Below are positions 1 to 12,500 of a DNA stretch of 64,000 nucleotides, piece after piece. Origin of the DNA: Burhinus oedicnemus (lineage: Eukaryota; Chordata; Aves; Charadriiformes; Burhinidae); contig VFFE01009068.1 of assembly GCA_008921705.1 (NCBI GenBank), positions 713,977-777,976 on the forward strand, read 5' to 3'. Position numbers and translations under genes: made by a program. The notes beneath the pieces were generated by a model. That model ran no database searches. It had not been told where the DNA came from and saw nothing but the letters and a program-made list of their open reading frames with translations. Position 1 is the first letter of the stretch, and the number at the start of each line of letters is the position of its first letter.

Positions 1-2
1 GC

Positions 3-15
3 GGGGGGGGGGGGG
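3..15. repeat. Poly-G run at window start
   Basis: Thirteen consecutive G residues follow GC at the very start of the window. It is a homopolymer, not part of any gene I can see. Its full length cannot be judged because the window begins here. Confidence 0.9.
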
Positions 16-3000
16 CAGAAGGCAGGAACATGTAAAATTCAAATCCTAAAAGACAAATAAAAGTGGCAACGTATCCTTGTAATTGAATCGAGAGAACAGT
101 TATGAGTCTGTGCCTTTTTATTGAGGTTTAGGGATTCCTTGCCTTTGGTGTTTAAGCACTGTAGTAGCTAAGAACTTTAGCAGCAAAGCTTAGACTACTA
201 AAGAGGTAGCAGGAAGCAAAAATTGTTTGCTAAAACCAGCATATTTGCAGTGCTTGCAAAGAAAATGTGAAAACAAGATGATCTGGGGTCTGTGGCTCCA
301 CTGCCCTTCTACTGTAGCTGTTTTCCCAAGCGAAAAGTCATAGTGAAACAATACTATTCTAATTAGCTAATCTATTATTTTTTTCTTGTGCTGAAATCAG
401 GAACTCGCCATTCTCAATTGTTTGCTCCATATACAGTCATAAGGCTTCACAATAAGTACAATCAGAAATCTCTTCAAACATGGCAACTTACATTTTCTGT
501 GACCTTATGGAAGGAATTCAGGTTCAGGGAGTCTGAAAGGTTCATTATAGGGTTTTGCTTTTTTTTGACATCCTCATTAAAAGAATCAATGAGAATTCAG
601 CATAAATGTAAATCCTAATTGGAGAAAATAGCACTCTCTTGTATAAACAAAGGTTTGTTAAAAGTCACACCCTCTTTCTTAGCCTTATCCATGTATTCTA
701 TGCTGCTGTTGAGTCTGTAGTATTGCTTTTTCACAGATGCTTACTGATGCATGTGTAAATTTATTTGAACCCACGAACACACATTCTTTCATTGGATTTA
801 CCTTAGTAGCTTTAGCATCTTGACTAAACTGACGGAGCTTTCAGAATGTTTTACAGAGGAAAAAAGTTGTTTGGAAGCTCATTTACTAAACAGGAGGTAA
901 AGTAGTCATATTGAACCTGGGCTTTTAATATTAAATAAAATTATTCTTACCTATCATGATGTGGACAACATTTATATGAAAGCAAAATGTAATGGGTTTG
1001 CTTCTTGACACACTGGGTGAGGTAACAACTTTGGTGTTTTTTTTTGCTGTAGGTGTCTATTAATGAGTATACTGAGAATTGCCAATCTGATATACAATTT
1101 CAGTCAAGAGGAGTGGGGAAAGAAAAAACTGCCCTGTTTAAAGTCTCTTTTTCTTTCTTTCCTTGTTGAAAAAAGAAAATTGAACATAAATATCTGTATA
1201 ATCTCAGCTAGCTGAAGGTATCTAGATGAAAAACTCAGGAAATGCTGAGTTTCATTTTGGCAATCCATTCATGCAAGTTGACACAGACAAATCATTTTTC
1301 ATATATAAAAGAAACCCTGTGAGCACAGAAAATGTATAATTTTAATTTAGCATAAGATTAAGGTTCTCAGATGAATCCATTTAATATATACAGTTTCCAT
1401 TTTTCAAGGGAAGTCTCTAACTTCTGATTCACAGTACAGAGTGGTAATATTGCTTGTGGTCTACTGTAAGATAAGCCACTGCTGAGCTTTGGCTTGGCAT
1501 AAAACAAGTTTGTTTTAAATGATCAAAACCTAGTAAATTGTTGTCTGTTTATAGTTGTCTTGTGAGCATTTGCAGCACTTACACAACATTGTATATAATG
1601 ATATCCTCTTGGCATTTTGCCACTGCAGGCTATTTAGTAATTCTCCCTCCTGACCATTTACCAATGGCAGCTGTCATGCTATTTTACTGTAGATGAACGC
1701 TCCTAAAATGTAATTCTAAAAGGTAAGTTGGTTTACCTCCTTGGACCAAGAGCTATTGAAGAATTATAGAAAAATTTCCCCTTCCGAGAGCTTTGGTTCA
1801 GGTTCTGCACCCTCTTCCTGGAGTGGTAACTATCAGCACCCACCTCTTCAATTTAAAACTTTTCTGTCTGTTTCTGGCTTAAGTAAAATCAGCTTGTAAT
1901 TATTGCTTGCAGTCTTCTACTTTCCTGTGCTTTCTATTTAAATCTTAAAGTAATTTGCAGTTTATTAGCTGAGGATTTTCAGATGGGTGGAGGGAAAGAC
2001 TTGAGGGAAAGGCAGAAAGAGCTCCAATCTGTTACTGAACCACAGCGGCATCAAGTGGTAGTTAAGACAGTCTAAAGTAGCCAAGACCAAAGGAGAAAAC
2101 CAGGAAGGCTCAGACATTTTGAATTACATTTTTTTGTTTAAAATTGAAAAATGGGTATATTTAGGTTGAATCAGTGCTGCTATGTTTTTTTCATAATTTC
2201 CCCCAGGCTACAGGATCTGACAGTTTTTAGAGTTGTAATCTACATTTTTTAACAATGGACTCTATTGATCACTGTTCAAATGGCAACCTGGCTTTTCTGT
2301 CCCTCCTTTTAACATAGAGGAGGTGGAGGAAAAAGTACTGAGGGAATAGTTTGGGCAGATGTTTTATAACTGGTTTAGGGTATAACCTTAAACTAACACC
2401 TTCTCAGACTATCAGCTTGGCACTTTCCAGGAGCACTAAGAATTGCTACAGCACATTAAGTACTGATTATATTTGGAATGTATTAAGGGTTGATGACTAG
2501 AAGACATTATGCTAATACAAATGGAAATGTTTTAGGTTGTAAATGTTGGAATCTTTGGTAGTAAGTAATTTCCTTGTAGGATGAAATACTTTGCATCTCC
2601 ACTGCTCAGTGTAGATTTTTCTGCCTACCTCAAGAGCCTTTTCTGATTTTCCTAAATCTAGAATTACTTGGAATATTTCAGTAATGCTCTACAGGTATTT
2701 AAAGAGGGTGATATATTTAATATAATACGCTCCCTTTTGATCATTTTTCCCTAGTATTTAGTAATACTCAATGAAGCTTGGATAAACAAGGTAGTTGCAA
2801 TTCCATGGACAGTCTCCAACCAAATGTGTTTGTCAGATTTTCCCATGTGTTCCAAAGAAGCATAGGCTTTTATGGACACTAAAAGCTGTGTCTGGTGAAA
2901 TGATTTTTCTTAGATCAATATAGTAGACTAGAAAGCATTAGATCTCTTATCCAAAGGCTAACATACCATGGAGGAGGAATGTCCAGACTGTAAGAATATA

Positions 3001-6000
3001 AACTATCTTTCCACTGGGCAGCTATTACAAATTTCAGTGAAGTCAAGGAGAATTTTCTTGGTCTGCCTTATGATTGTCTTAGGCTAGGAACCATGTATAC
3101 TTGTTTTTTATGTGTGTTCTGTAGTAACAGAGAAGTCTTTTTTTGTTTTACTGAGAGCAAAAACTGGAAGAAAGAAACCAAGCAGAATAAAAGTAAATGT
3201 GTTGGCAGTGAAGTAGAAACCAGAACAGCAGATAATAAAATAAACCTACCAGCACCTGTAAAAGTGGAAGAAATGTGTACATTTTTCAGTTACTCGCAGA
3301 TTATACCAGACTCGAGGGAACAACAAAAGAAATAAAGTAGTTATTAGCATATCATGCAAATCATATAGAGATGGAAAAAAATGCAGTAAGGTGTTGACAT
3401 GTCTGTTTAGCCTAGAGCTGGAACAGTTTTTGATTGTTGGTTAGAGTCAAAGAAATGTACAGTAGAAGCTGATGAGAAAGCAGAGTACTGAGAAAGTTCA
3501 AATATTTCTGCAGCTGACAGTCTACAATATGGTGTAACAGTAAGAAAAATGTACTTGTTATGTTGCTGGACCTTTATCTTAGCATCCTCACTCCTTTGGT
3601 GACCCAGATGAAGTGTTAACAGAACATATAGATCAGCTGGTAAATGTGTGAGAACCCACACTGCATCTATCACTGTCACTGAAAGCAAGTGTGGGAGGAG
3701 ACGGGGTGGGGGTGAGGACTAGTCTTGCAGGCTGGCACTGAAGAATAAGTGAGGCAGCCTTGCCACGCCATTGGCGATTTGGGATGTTTGTCCCTCGGCT
3801 TCAGACAGCTTTTCCAGTCAAAGCAGTGACAGCTAGCTGACTCAGAATACAGAACTTACTGAGCTGATATCTACCAGTTTGTCAAAAGCTTGTCCCAAAA
3901 TGCAGTGAGTAGTTACAAAAGAGCTGGGAAGAATTTGTTAGAAGAGAGATTGCTCTTGACTCTACATCAGGTATCAAAATGGGACATTTTCAAGAGTCTG
4001 TGCGTGTCTCAGGACCAAAAAAAATCCAAAGATATTCAGTTTCTTAATAATTGTATATTCTGTACTATTGGAATGCATCTTTTTTCTGTAATTGTCAACA
4101 CTTGAAATGGGTTTGGATTTATTAATTTTATTAATTCTTTATAGGATAAACAATACTGCTGTTATAAAAGATTTGTTCATTGCATGACATTATAAAATAT
4201 ATTGCATGATATACAAGTTTATTAAAGTATTTTAGTTACACATCTTTTAAAAATATAATAAACTTGTATTTTCTTGGCCAGAGTAAAAATTACCATTATC
4301 TCCTCTAGGCCTGTTTCTGATTCTGGCTATGAAAGCTGTGTCATCAAAAACATTCATTCTGAAGAACAGATTACACTCGGATAAAACTTTCCTAAACCAA
4401 GATTTTTAAACAAATCTCCAGGAATGCTGGCATCATAAGAGACTTTAATAGTTGTCAATCCTTATTAAATTGAGCTGCTTCTAAAGCTGATGTAAATGTG
4501 AGCTTACTCCTACACAAAAAGATAATAATTGTTACCATAGGGTTTTGTCCCACAAGGTCTGCTTGATTGTAAAATACCTGGGGAAAGAATACATTCATAT
4601 AGAGAAGTCTGAATCTGACATATTTACTATAGAGTTCTCTACATGCTCATAGCAGCCAGCTAAGAGAGGTTACTCAGAAAAGCAGTCCTAGGGATTTGCT
4701 CCATATAATTTTATAGATAAGACTAATCTCTTTTACTGATATGAACTCCTGGTTAAAAAAAAAAAAAAAAGGTGAAAATGCAATTAAACCATGGCAGTCA
4801 CCACAACAGATCTCATTATGGAAGTCACAGATAGCAGCTGTTATATTTTCAAGATACCTAAATAATATTGTATAATTTTTGCTATTCTTCAGTTCAACAA
4901 GTGAAAATTTTAAATAGATTTATTTCTTAAAGTACACCACAGGCATCTCCAAGTGTTTGATATAGCAAGAAAAAAAGGAAAGGTCACTGAAATAAGTCGG
5001 TAAATTTGAATGGTCATTTAAAATTCTGAGTTATGTTCATGAATGGTTTTCAGAATATTCAACCATAACTCCTAATTCTTCAGTCCTATGGTAAATTGAT
5101 ATTTTCAAGCTTCCTTCCCCAAAAGGAAGAAGTCTCTCTTAAAATATTACATACATCTAGCAAATTAAATAGTACATTTTCCTGTAGTGAATAATTATTA
5201 TTAGTTTGCCCTGCTGGATCTAAAGGTATTCCTGCAGGAATCTATTTTATTTACATGTCAAAAAACAGTGTTTCAATTTTTCCTGTGTGTTCGGATTGCT
5301 TGTCATAGCTAACCCTGGCAGAGTTATGATGTGTTTGCACTTAGTCCTAGAATAAATGTTTTCTGATCTTACAGACAGTACCGAAGAGCCCTACTGCACT
5401 TTCACTGCTTTTATTTCTTCATTGTAGCTAATGCTTTTTGTCGTCCCCCTTACTGAAAAGTGTATTGATCTGACAATGGCAGTAAAAACAGGCATTGGTA
5501 TATCAGTGTTGTGAATGTGTACACTGTCTCTTCAGCTCCAACACAATTCTTAACATATTTGCTGTCATTTAATTTACATGCCCTTAAAGTAACCCGAGTA
5601 GGGAGGCTGAATTCTTTACACCTCATGGACAGGGTGCTTCAAACAGTGGATGCCATCAACGCACTGAAGTCAATAGGGAAGGCAGAGAAAATGGCGTTGA
5701 GACATAATGCTGCTCTGACCCAAATCACAAGTCAAGCACGGCTAAACTAACACCATAATTTGTGGCACTAGAGGTCAATAGCAAATTTACTACCTGCCCA
5801 GAGCAAAAGGAAATCAGAAAGGGAATTTCAGAGACACAATTCTTCCCCTGTGTTACTTTCAGGACAGCACAGCTACATACAGACAATTTACAACAGGTTT
5901 GCTGCCGTAGCCTGAGACCAACCATGTTGGGAGGAGAAGGAAAAAAGAAAAAAAAGTACTCACCTTCTATTTCAGAAATAAGTTGCCAAATTAAAATGAA

Positions 6001-9000
6001 GAAAAATATTAATATGTTAACTGGGGTTTTTGGTACTTCCATGCTCACTATGCAACTTGGATAACCCAGAAGTGTAACAGGAAAATTGTTTTATGGACAG
6101 CTTTCTTCATGTCTTTCTAACAGTTCTAATTTAGCATCATTTTGACTTTTAACTCTCTTTGACTTTGTTATAATCAAATGTGATCAGGTTGTTTCTCTGT
6201 AATATTTGCGTTTGATTATTATGGAAATGTCATGCAAAATAGGACCAATCTGTAAAAGTAAGTTTTCCATTAAAGGTAAAACATTAAGTTCACTTGTTTC
6301 TCTTCCTTTATTTCCTTTCATCCCTCCATTAGGGTCTGTACTAAATTAATAAAATGTTTTCAGTTAATAGAAACTCAGTATTTGAAAACTAATTTCATTT
6401 TTCTTCTGCATCACAAAATGATCTGGGGTGGAGTTGATTAACACTCTGTATCAACTGCATGCCAGAACTTTAATGTCAGCAAAAGTCACAAGGCACAAAC
6501 ATCATACCTTGAGAAGAAGAGATTGAATGATTCAGTGGAGCTAAATTCTGGGGTGACTTACCAGGAAAACCAGGAGAGTTCTTGAATTTGCCTTACTTAA
6601 TCTTAAGGTCAGGGATTTAGACAGGTCTGAGTAGTCTGCAGCACCACAGACCCATCGCTGGACAAATGAAAGAACCCTAGCGCGGGAGCTATGCTTGGTC
6701 TGCTCTAGCTCCTATACAGAACATTAGGCTTGGTTTTATTTAGCTTTTTAAATTTTTAATTATTTTTTAATGTTCAGTAAACACTTATTGTCTGCCTCAC
6801 CCTTGATTGCTAAATGTCTGTCTCTCTCTTCTCTTCCCCATACCAAACAGATTTTAACTGTCAGATGAAAACCAGAAGAAAAAACTCCACATATGAGAAA
6901 TATGGTGCACAAATATGTGATCAATAAGCAGAACAACTCATCCAACTTGACAAATTCAGCATCTGCATTTTATAAATTTTAGACTTCAAAGAAAATTTTG
7001 TGCCTTTGGGGAAACTAACTAAAGTCTAGAATTTCCCCTTTTTCTCTAACTGTTAACTAACTTTTCTTTTCCCTTGGTTGATATTTTGGGACAAGTAAAT
7101 ATTATTTAAAATACACATTATAATATCAAACAGGATGTCCTTAGGCTAATGTTACATAGCTTCAAGTTTTGCCATTCCCATGTGCCCATGAAGACATATG
7201 GTATTCAGCTTTTTCTTCATTAACTTCTGATTCTTTCAAGTTTCACTTCGCAGGACAGTGAAGATACCTTAATGTGATAATCCTTATAGTGTTCACAAAG
7301 GTGGAACCTTTTCATCCCTGAAAAGTGGCAGATCTAGTAAACTGTTGATTACATTGGCAACCCAAAGAGAAATTTTTGCTTGTTTCTACAGAAAAAAAGT
7401 TATGACAGCACCAGGCTAGAATAAGTTTTCTTATTTGCATGCTTATTTGTAATGCATCAATGTTAACCAAATAATTGTGTGTAGTACCTATAAACATAAC
7501 TGGGTCATGTTAACATGCACCTATCTGTCTTGTCTATTGAGCATCATACAATGAGATGAGAACTTCATTTGAAAGACATTCCTCACAATTACTACCAATG
7601 GAAATCTGTAATTATTTCTGAAAAAGGTTAATGTCCTCCAGGCTTTTTTAGAGTTCCTTTCAACTGGCTAGCATACTAAATTTTAAGACATCTACATTTT
7701 TCTTATGTGGTGAGTTGGGCATTGCTGTGCAGCAGGTGTTTTCAACACTTGGAATTGTAGTCATGTTTACCATACAGCATTGTAGCACAGTATATAGTAT
7801 GCAAAAGTGTCTTTTTGGGTGAATTTGCTTAAAATAAATGTTACTTCAGTATCTTCTCCCTGTGATGGATTCAATGCAGAATAAAAGTCCTGGGTAGCTA
7901 AGCAGTAAAACACATATACACGCATGCGCATGCACATTCATACACCTGTTTTGAACCTGATGGGTGTTGACAAAGCATTTTGATGTTGGAGTCTAAGACA
8001 TGACTTGTTCTTGTAGAGCTATGTATTTGCTTTTAGGGTAATTTCAGTATTGTAATAAAATTTTTACTAGATATGACATGTTTTAAGAACTGAAAAAGTC
8101 ATCTTTGTATTAAGACTGAAAAGTTCCATGTAGTTTTACAGGAAAAACGTTATTCAGAGAAACATCATTAGTTCATCACAGGTTCCTCCCTTCAGTTATG
8201 GCAATGGCACTATCTAACATGCCAACATGAAATGTATTCGAGGTTCAAAACATTAATAAGTTGCATAACTGTCTGGCAAAGGGCTTAAAAGAGTTTGTGT
8301 CACAGGAGAGTAAAAGAATTTCAGAGAGGAATGAAAGATTTTAAATAAAGGTGGAAATGTGAAGATAAGGATTACAGCACAGCTTGCTGTTGGAGGTGGT
8401 CTTCAACCATACTTCATAGAGGGGACATGATGTGTTAAATATTGTTTTTCAAAGAGACTTGAATTACAAATGAAATGTTAAATTGGTTGTATGTTTATGC
8501 TAATTATGCTTCAGATCTTTCAAATGGTAATATAGGTACATTTCCTGGCTATAAACATGAATGACATTTAATAGAAAATTTACCTGTGTTTGTGCTTGTA
8601 TGTTCAGTGCAGACTGTAATAACCTGTTGATCCTGCTAAATATGACCAGAGTAACAGCACGAAAATGTTCCTGTACAAGTTGCCATTTAATTACTATTTT
8701 TAACTTCTTGCTATATTTTTCTTTGAATTTTCTCATATAAAACATAATATTACCTGAAGGAATTTGCTAACAAAATATTTTTCATTTCCCAATTGAGAAA
8801 ATATTGCTGCTGCTTAAAAATACATATTGACAAGCGTTTTGTTGATTTCTCTGGTCATCAACAAGTAAGAGTCATGCCTTCTCTTGCATTTCTTTTTTGG
8901 TTTGTTTGTACAAATAATTGTATAAAGCTTCTTAAAGGTAGTGAGATTTCTATCACCAAGATTTAAGTATAATTAAAAAAGCATTTTTTGGAAGTGAATT

Positions 9001-10587
9001 AAGTATAATTGATCCTGGCTTTGGCCAGGAGAAGGCTAGTACACTCTTTTAGAAAATGTCCTGTTTAAACCACGCAGAGGAAACCAGTGAAGAGATTTCT
9101 GATTGCATGAGGGCCAGTTTGTGCAATACAGTGCTGTAATGACTTACCAGTTCAGATTTTTAAGCAGAGTAACCATGTAATTAGATTTGGCTTGGCCACA
9201 GTCCTTCAGAATGTGTTGCTTTTAAACCTGATTTGAACAGCTCAATAATCTGTAGGCAAGATGTTACTTAAAGTAATTATTTTGGAAACTTGGTCACTTA
9301 TTTAAGTACTTGGAGTATGTCCCAAGCACAAGGTGCTAACACCTTTTGAAAGGGCTGACTAGAAGGACAAATTTTGTTAATGTACACTGCAATATGAGAA
9401 CACTCCCTTTCTGAGTCCCTAATGAGAGTTAAATAAATTATCTTTTCTTTTTTTTTAAGTCCTTCAACAGTGCAGCTACAGGTTATGTATTAGGATCTTC
9501 CAAGTTTGACAAAGATCTAAACATAATCCAAAAGCAAAGAAAAAAGTTGAAAATTACACGGTTAACTATCTTGTACTGAAGCATGATTCTAAGCCTACGC
9601 ACGTACATTTTAGGCTGGCAGTTATGTCATGGCTGAAATACCTTTGTAAAAATTTGGTAAAAGTGTTTCAGAGTAAATATTTGATACAGAGATCAGTATA
9701 GAATAATAAGCAATCAGTACAGAGTAAGTGGAAGAGTCCCTGGCCAAAGATGATAAACCTCCAACCCCATCATTGATCCTTTAGACCTGGATGTTGTCCA
9801 CTCCCCTGTGCTTACCCTCTTTTTTTAAGGAGTGAAATATCTGACTTCCTCAGAAAGGCAATTAATTCATTTTCTGGTCTGGAGAACAGTAAGAATTTTA
9901 AAGAAGGTTGAACATGGAGATGTAAAGTTCTGTTGCTTGTTCAACATTTAGAATAAGCTGATACTGATTGACAGGTTTTCTGGGCCATCTGATGGATTGT
10001 ACGTGTGTGCAACTTTTGAAACTGATAAAGCAAAAGGAAGAATGGAAATGGTTTCCTGAGGAAATGTTAACAAGGGATAAGTGAGGTAGACTTAGTTCTC
10101 AGCCTTTTAGCAGCTATCTACATGTTGTTGCTTCTAAGCATGTGAGTTTTTTGCAAGGAATTCTAGTTCATTCCAAAACGTGTCTAGGTTTCTTCTTTCT
10201 ACTTGCTTCTTCTCAACCCTTTTCTCAACGTATATGGCCTATATATGCAAATGCTTCAGATGGACATACACGTGTATTGTTAAATCCACATCCACATTTC
10301 GGAGTTAGGGGTTTTTAAAGTAACTCTCGCTGTATTCATTAAATGATCCGGACTGTTCCTAAATGCAGAAAAACTGTTGGCGGTCAAAAAGTCTAGTGCC
10401 CAGGAGTTCTATGGCTCATCCATGTGTTGCCTGAAGAATCACCTCCTTTTATTTCTCTTCAGTTTGGATCTTACTGGGTTAATATAGTAAGTTCTATTAC
10501 CAGACAGAAACTCAATTATTATCTGCCATCTATTGTTGATTTATGGTTGTTAGTCACTCTACCCTCTGCCATCTCTTTTCCAGGCTG
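16..10587. other. Gene-free AT-rich DNA
   Basis: About 10.6 kb of AT-rich single-copy-looking sequence. Open frames here are short (at most about 107 codons), lie in low-complexity or antisense-overlapping positions and show no recognisable domain. I see no CR1 or LTR similarity. There is a 16-A run at 4,755-4,770 and an alternating purine-pyrimidine tract at 7,910-7,937. Conserved noncoding elements cannot be excluded from sequence alone. Confidence 0.6.
7910..7937. repeat. Alternating purine-pyrimidine tract with a 12-bp palindrome
   Basis: Twenty-eight bases alternate strictly between purine and pyrimidine (CA, TA and GC steps). Inside lies the perfect palindrome GCATGCGCATGC at 7,922-7,933. 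Sequences of this kind are known to adopt left-handed Z-DNA under negative supercoiling. Any function is inference. Confidence 0.8.
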
Positions 10588-10630
10588 AAAAGTACAGCTC
10601 ACTTAGCCACAGCTAAAAGTACAGCTCACT
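10588..10630. repeat. 16-bp direct repeat pair
   Basis: AAAAGTACAGCTCACT occurs at 10,588-10,603 and again at 10,615-10,630, separated by 11 bp. It lies just before the 3'-truncated edge of an antisense CR1 piece. It may be a local tandem duplication made when that edge formed. Confidence 0.85.
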
Positions 10631-10977
10631 CCCCCTCGTCCTATGGTTCCGCTCCCTGATCAAGAGTCCCTCCCCAGCTTTCCTGGAGCCCCTTTAGGGA
10701 CTGGAAGGGGCTCTAAGGTGTCTCCCTGGAGCCTTCTCTTCTCCAGGCTGAACAACCTCAACTCTCTCAGCCTGTCCTCACAGCAGAGGGGCTCCAGCCC
10801 TCGCATCATCTTCGTGGTCTCCTCTGCACCCACTCCAACAGGTCCATGTCCTTCTGATGTTGGGGGCCCCAGAGCTGGACACAATATTCTGTGTGGGGTC
10901 TCACCAGAGCGGAGCAGAGGGGCAAAATCCCCTCCCTCGCCCTGCTGGCCACGCTGCTGGGGATGCAGCCCAGGGTG
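10631..10977 (-). mobile_element. CR1 fragment, antisense, both ends missing
   Basis: Read on the minus strand this is the C-terminal part of CR1 ORF2. It contains the recognisable blocks LGCIPSSVASR, MMRGLEPLCCEDRLREL and [12 protein letters not shown], in the order expected for the family, but with stops and frame changes. It belongs to the same group as the copy at 40.1-42.1 kb (compare MIRGLEHLCYEDRLREL there). The 5' side ends abruptly at about 10,977 against GC-rich DNA. The 3' end is also absent: there is no 3'UTR and no ATTCTATG tail. Missing the 3' end is unusual, because CR1 insertions start from that end, so a later deletion or rearrangement is likely. Confidence 0.85.
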
Positions 10978-11424
10978 CACCCACTCCTGGATGTCCTTAG
11001 TGCTCCATCTGCCACTGCAGGGAACATCTGCTGTGTGCGGAAAAAGGGGCCCAAGCCCACCATGGGCCACAGCAGCCCCTCAGGACCTGATGGCTTCAGG
11101 AGCGGGAGCATCCAGCAGCCAGTGAGGGCTACGTCCTCTTTCGGTTGTGTTCTCCGTGGCCCCATATCTGCACCACAGGCCTGAGGGTGATGGGTTTGGG
11201 TGCTGGGGCCAGCACCGCAGTGCTTGGGGTGTGGCTGCCCCCCCAGATGCAGGGACATGACCAAGGACAGCTGGCATGGCAGTGGCAGCGTTGGGAAGGG
11301 TGGCTGTGGGTGGGGGGCCTGTGGGGACACCCAGACAGCCCAGGGCATTGGCAGGCAGAGGGGACATGCCACTGAAACACTGCGCTCAGGTTAGCATGGG
11401 TTGGTAGAGCAGACCCGAAGGAGG
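10978..11424. other. GC-rich spacer of unknown origin between two CR1 pieces
   Basis: About 450 bp distinctly richer in G+C than the rest of the window. It is open in several frames on both strands, as expected when AT-rich stop codons are rare. I recognise no protein domain, and it does not match the CR1 ORF2 or 3'UTR parts seen elsewhere in the window. It could be a diverged CR1 5' region, a piece of LTR, a retrocopy fragment or ordinary GC-rich host DNA. I do not call a gene. Confidence 0.5.
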
Positions 11425-11727
11425 GAGCGGGCACAGAGCATCCCAAATAATAAGTGATAGGATGAAAGGAGATGGCCTCAAGTTGCACCAGGGTAGGTTT
11501 AGAATGGATATTAGGAAAAACTTCTTCACCAAAAGGGTTGTCAAGCATTGGAACAGGCTGCCCAGGGAAGTGGTGGAATCGCCACCCCTGGAGGTGAGTA
11601 GACGAGTAGACGTGGTGCTGAGGGACATGGTTTAGTGGTAGTTTTGGCAGTGTTATGTTGATGGTTGGACTCGGTGAACTTAAAGGTCTCTCCCAACTGA
11701 AACAATTCTATGATTCTATGATTCCAT
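11425..11727 (+). mobile_element. CR1 3' end, sense, 5'-truncated
   Basis: The last 300 bp of a CR1. On the plus strand it encodes the ORF2 C-terminus with blocks such as [23 protein letters not shown] and VDVVLRDMV, then a stop, a short 3'UTR and a terminal ATTCTATGATTCTATG tail at about 11,706-11,722. The C-terminus and 3'UTR match the copy at 62.5-63.4 kb, so it is a different group from the antisense piece just upstream. The 5' edge is imprecise, about 11,425. Confidence 0.9.
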
Positions 11728-12500
11728 ACCTTTGATCATCCTTATCACCTTGAACCTCACTGAACTTCTCCTAGTACTATTGCACAATTTTTGAGAGGGA
11801 ACCAAGCTGCACAAAGTATTCAAGAGGCAGGTGAACCAGGGGTTTTTATAAGGCATAATTATATTATGGTTTTTTCCCTCTGCCTTTTGAAATAATTCCT
11901 AGAATTTGATTTGGTTTTTTTGATCGATTCTGAACATTTCTCATAGAGCTTTGCATTATAATCATAAAATCACATTTCCAAGACGGTCTCAGAGTTGTCT
12001 TTTTCTAGAAGAAGTAAATACTTCTTTTTTTCCCCACATGAACATTTCTTCATATATGATTACTTTTACTTGAGGTTTTATTGTCTAGTCATTCACTTTG
12101 TAAGTCCTTGAGTTCACACCTGTTCTCATCCTTTCTAATCTGAAAAATTTAATTTTAGTAAAAAACTTTGTCACTCTATTCCTCACCCAGTTTTCTAAGT
12201 GTTAAGCAGAACAAACTCAAGTGAAAATTCCCCAGTGGCCCTTCTCCACTCCTGAACTTTGCTTCCCTACGTCACAATCAATTATTTAGCTGTGCAGTGA
12301 CATCCCTTTTATCAGAGGGATACTGTTTAGTACTCTTCAAAACCTTTGGCGAGCAACTTGTGAAGGCTTTTTAGAAATCTAGGTAGAATGTGTGAAATGG
12401 ATGATCTTTGTTCCCGCAGCTGTTGGCCTGTTCAGAGAATTCTAGTAGGTCTGTAAGGGTGACTTCCTTTTATTAAAGTCATGCTGAGTCTCCATTATAG
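11728..12500 (-). mobile_element. Ancient CR1/L3-like LINE remnant, antisense
   Basis: Faint but colinear similarity to an old amniote CR1/L3-type ORF2 read on the minus strand. Near 12,490 a relic of the QHGF-K-SCLTNL stretch (about 12,445-12,490) and the YLDF-KAFD stretch (about 12,370-12,400) can be seen. At 11,730-11,960 there is antisense of the C-terminal region, including GAACCAGGGGTTTTTATAAG and the following AT-rich part. Many indels and stops make it non-coding. The younger sense CR1 at 11,425-11,727 abuts its downstream edge. Family assignment rests on memory of the consensus and the limits are approximate. Confidence 0.65.

Noticed and set aside
5511..5750. 79-codon frame with several CpGs that might be an exon
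   Set aside because: No recognisable protein family and no convincing splice signals.
10643..11548. Several overlapping open frames of 95-188 codons on both strands
   Set aside because: They cover antisense CR1 and GC-rich spacer where stops are rare. They do not show a domain apart from CR1 ORF2.
10643..11727. Single CR1 insertion with 5' inversion (twin priming)
   Set aside because: The two pieces belong to different CR1 groups and are separated by 0.45 kb of non-CR1 sequence.
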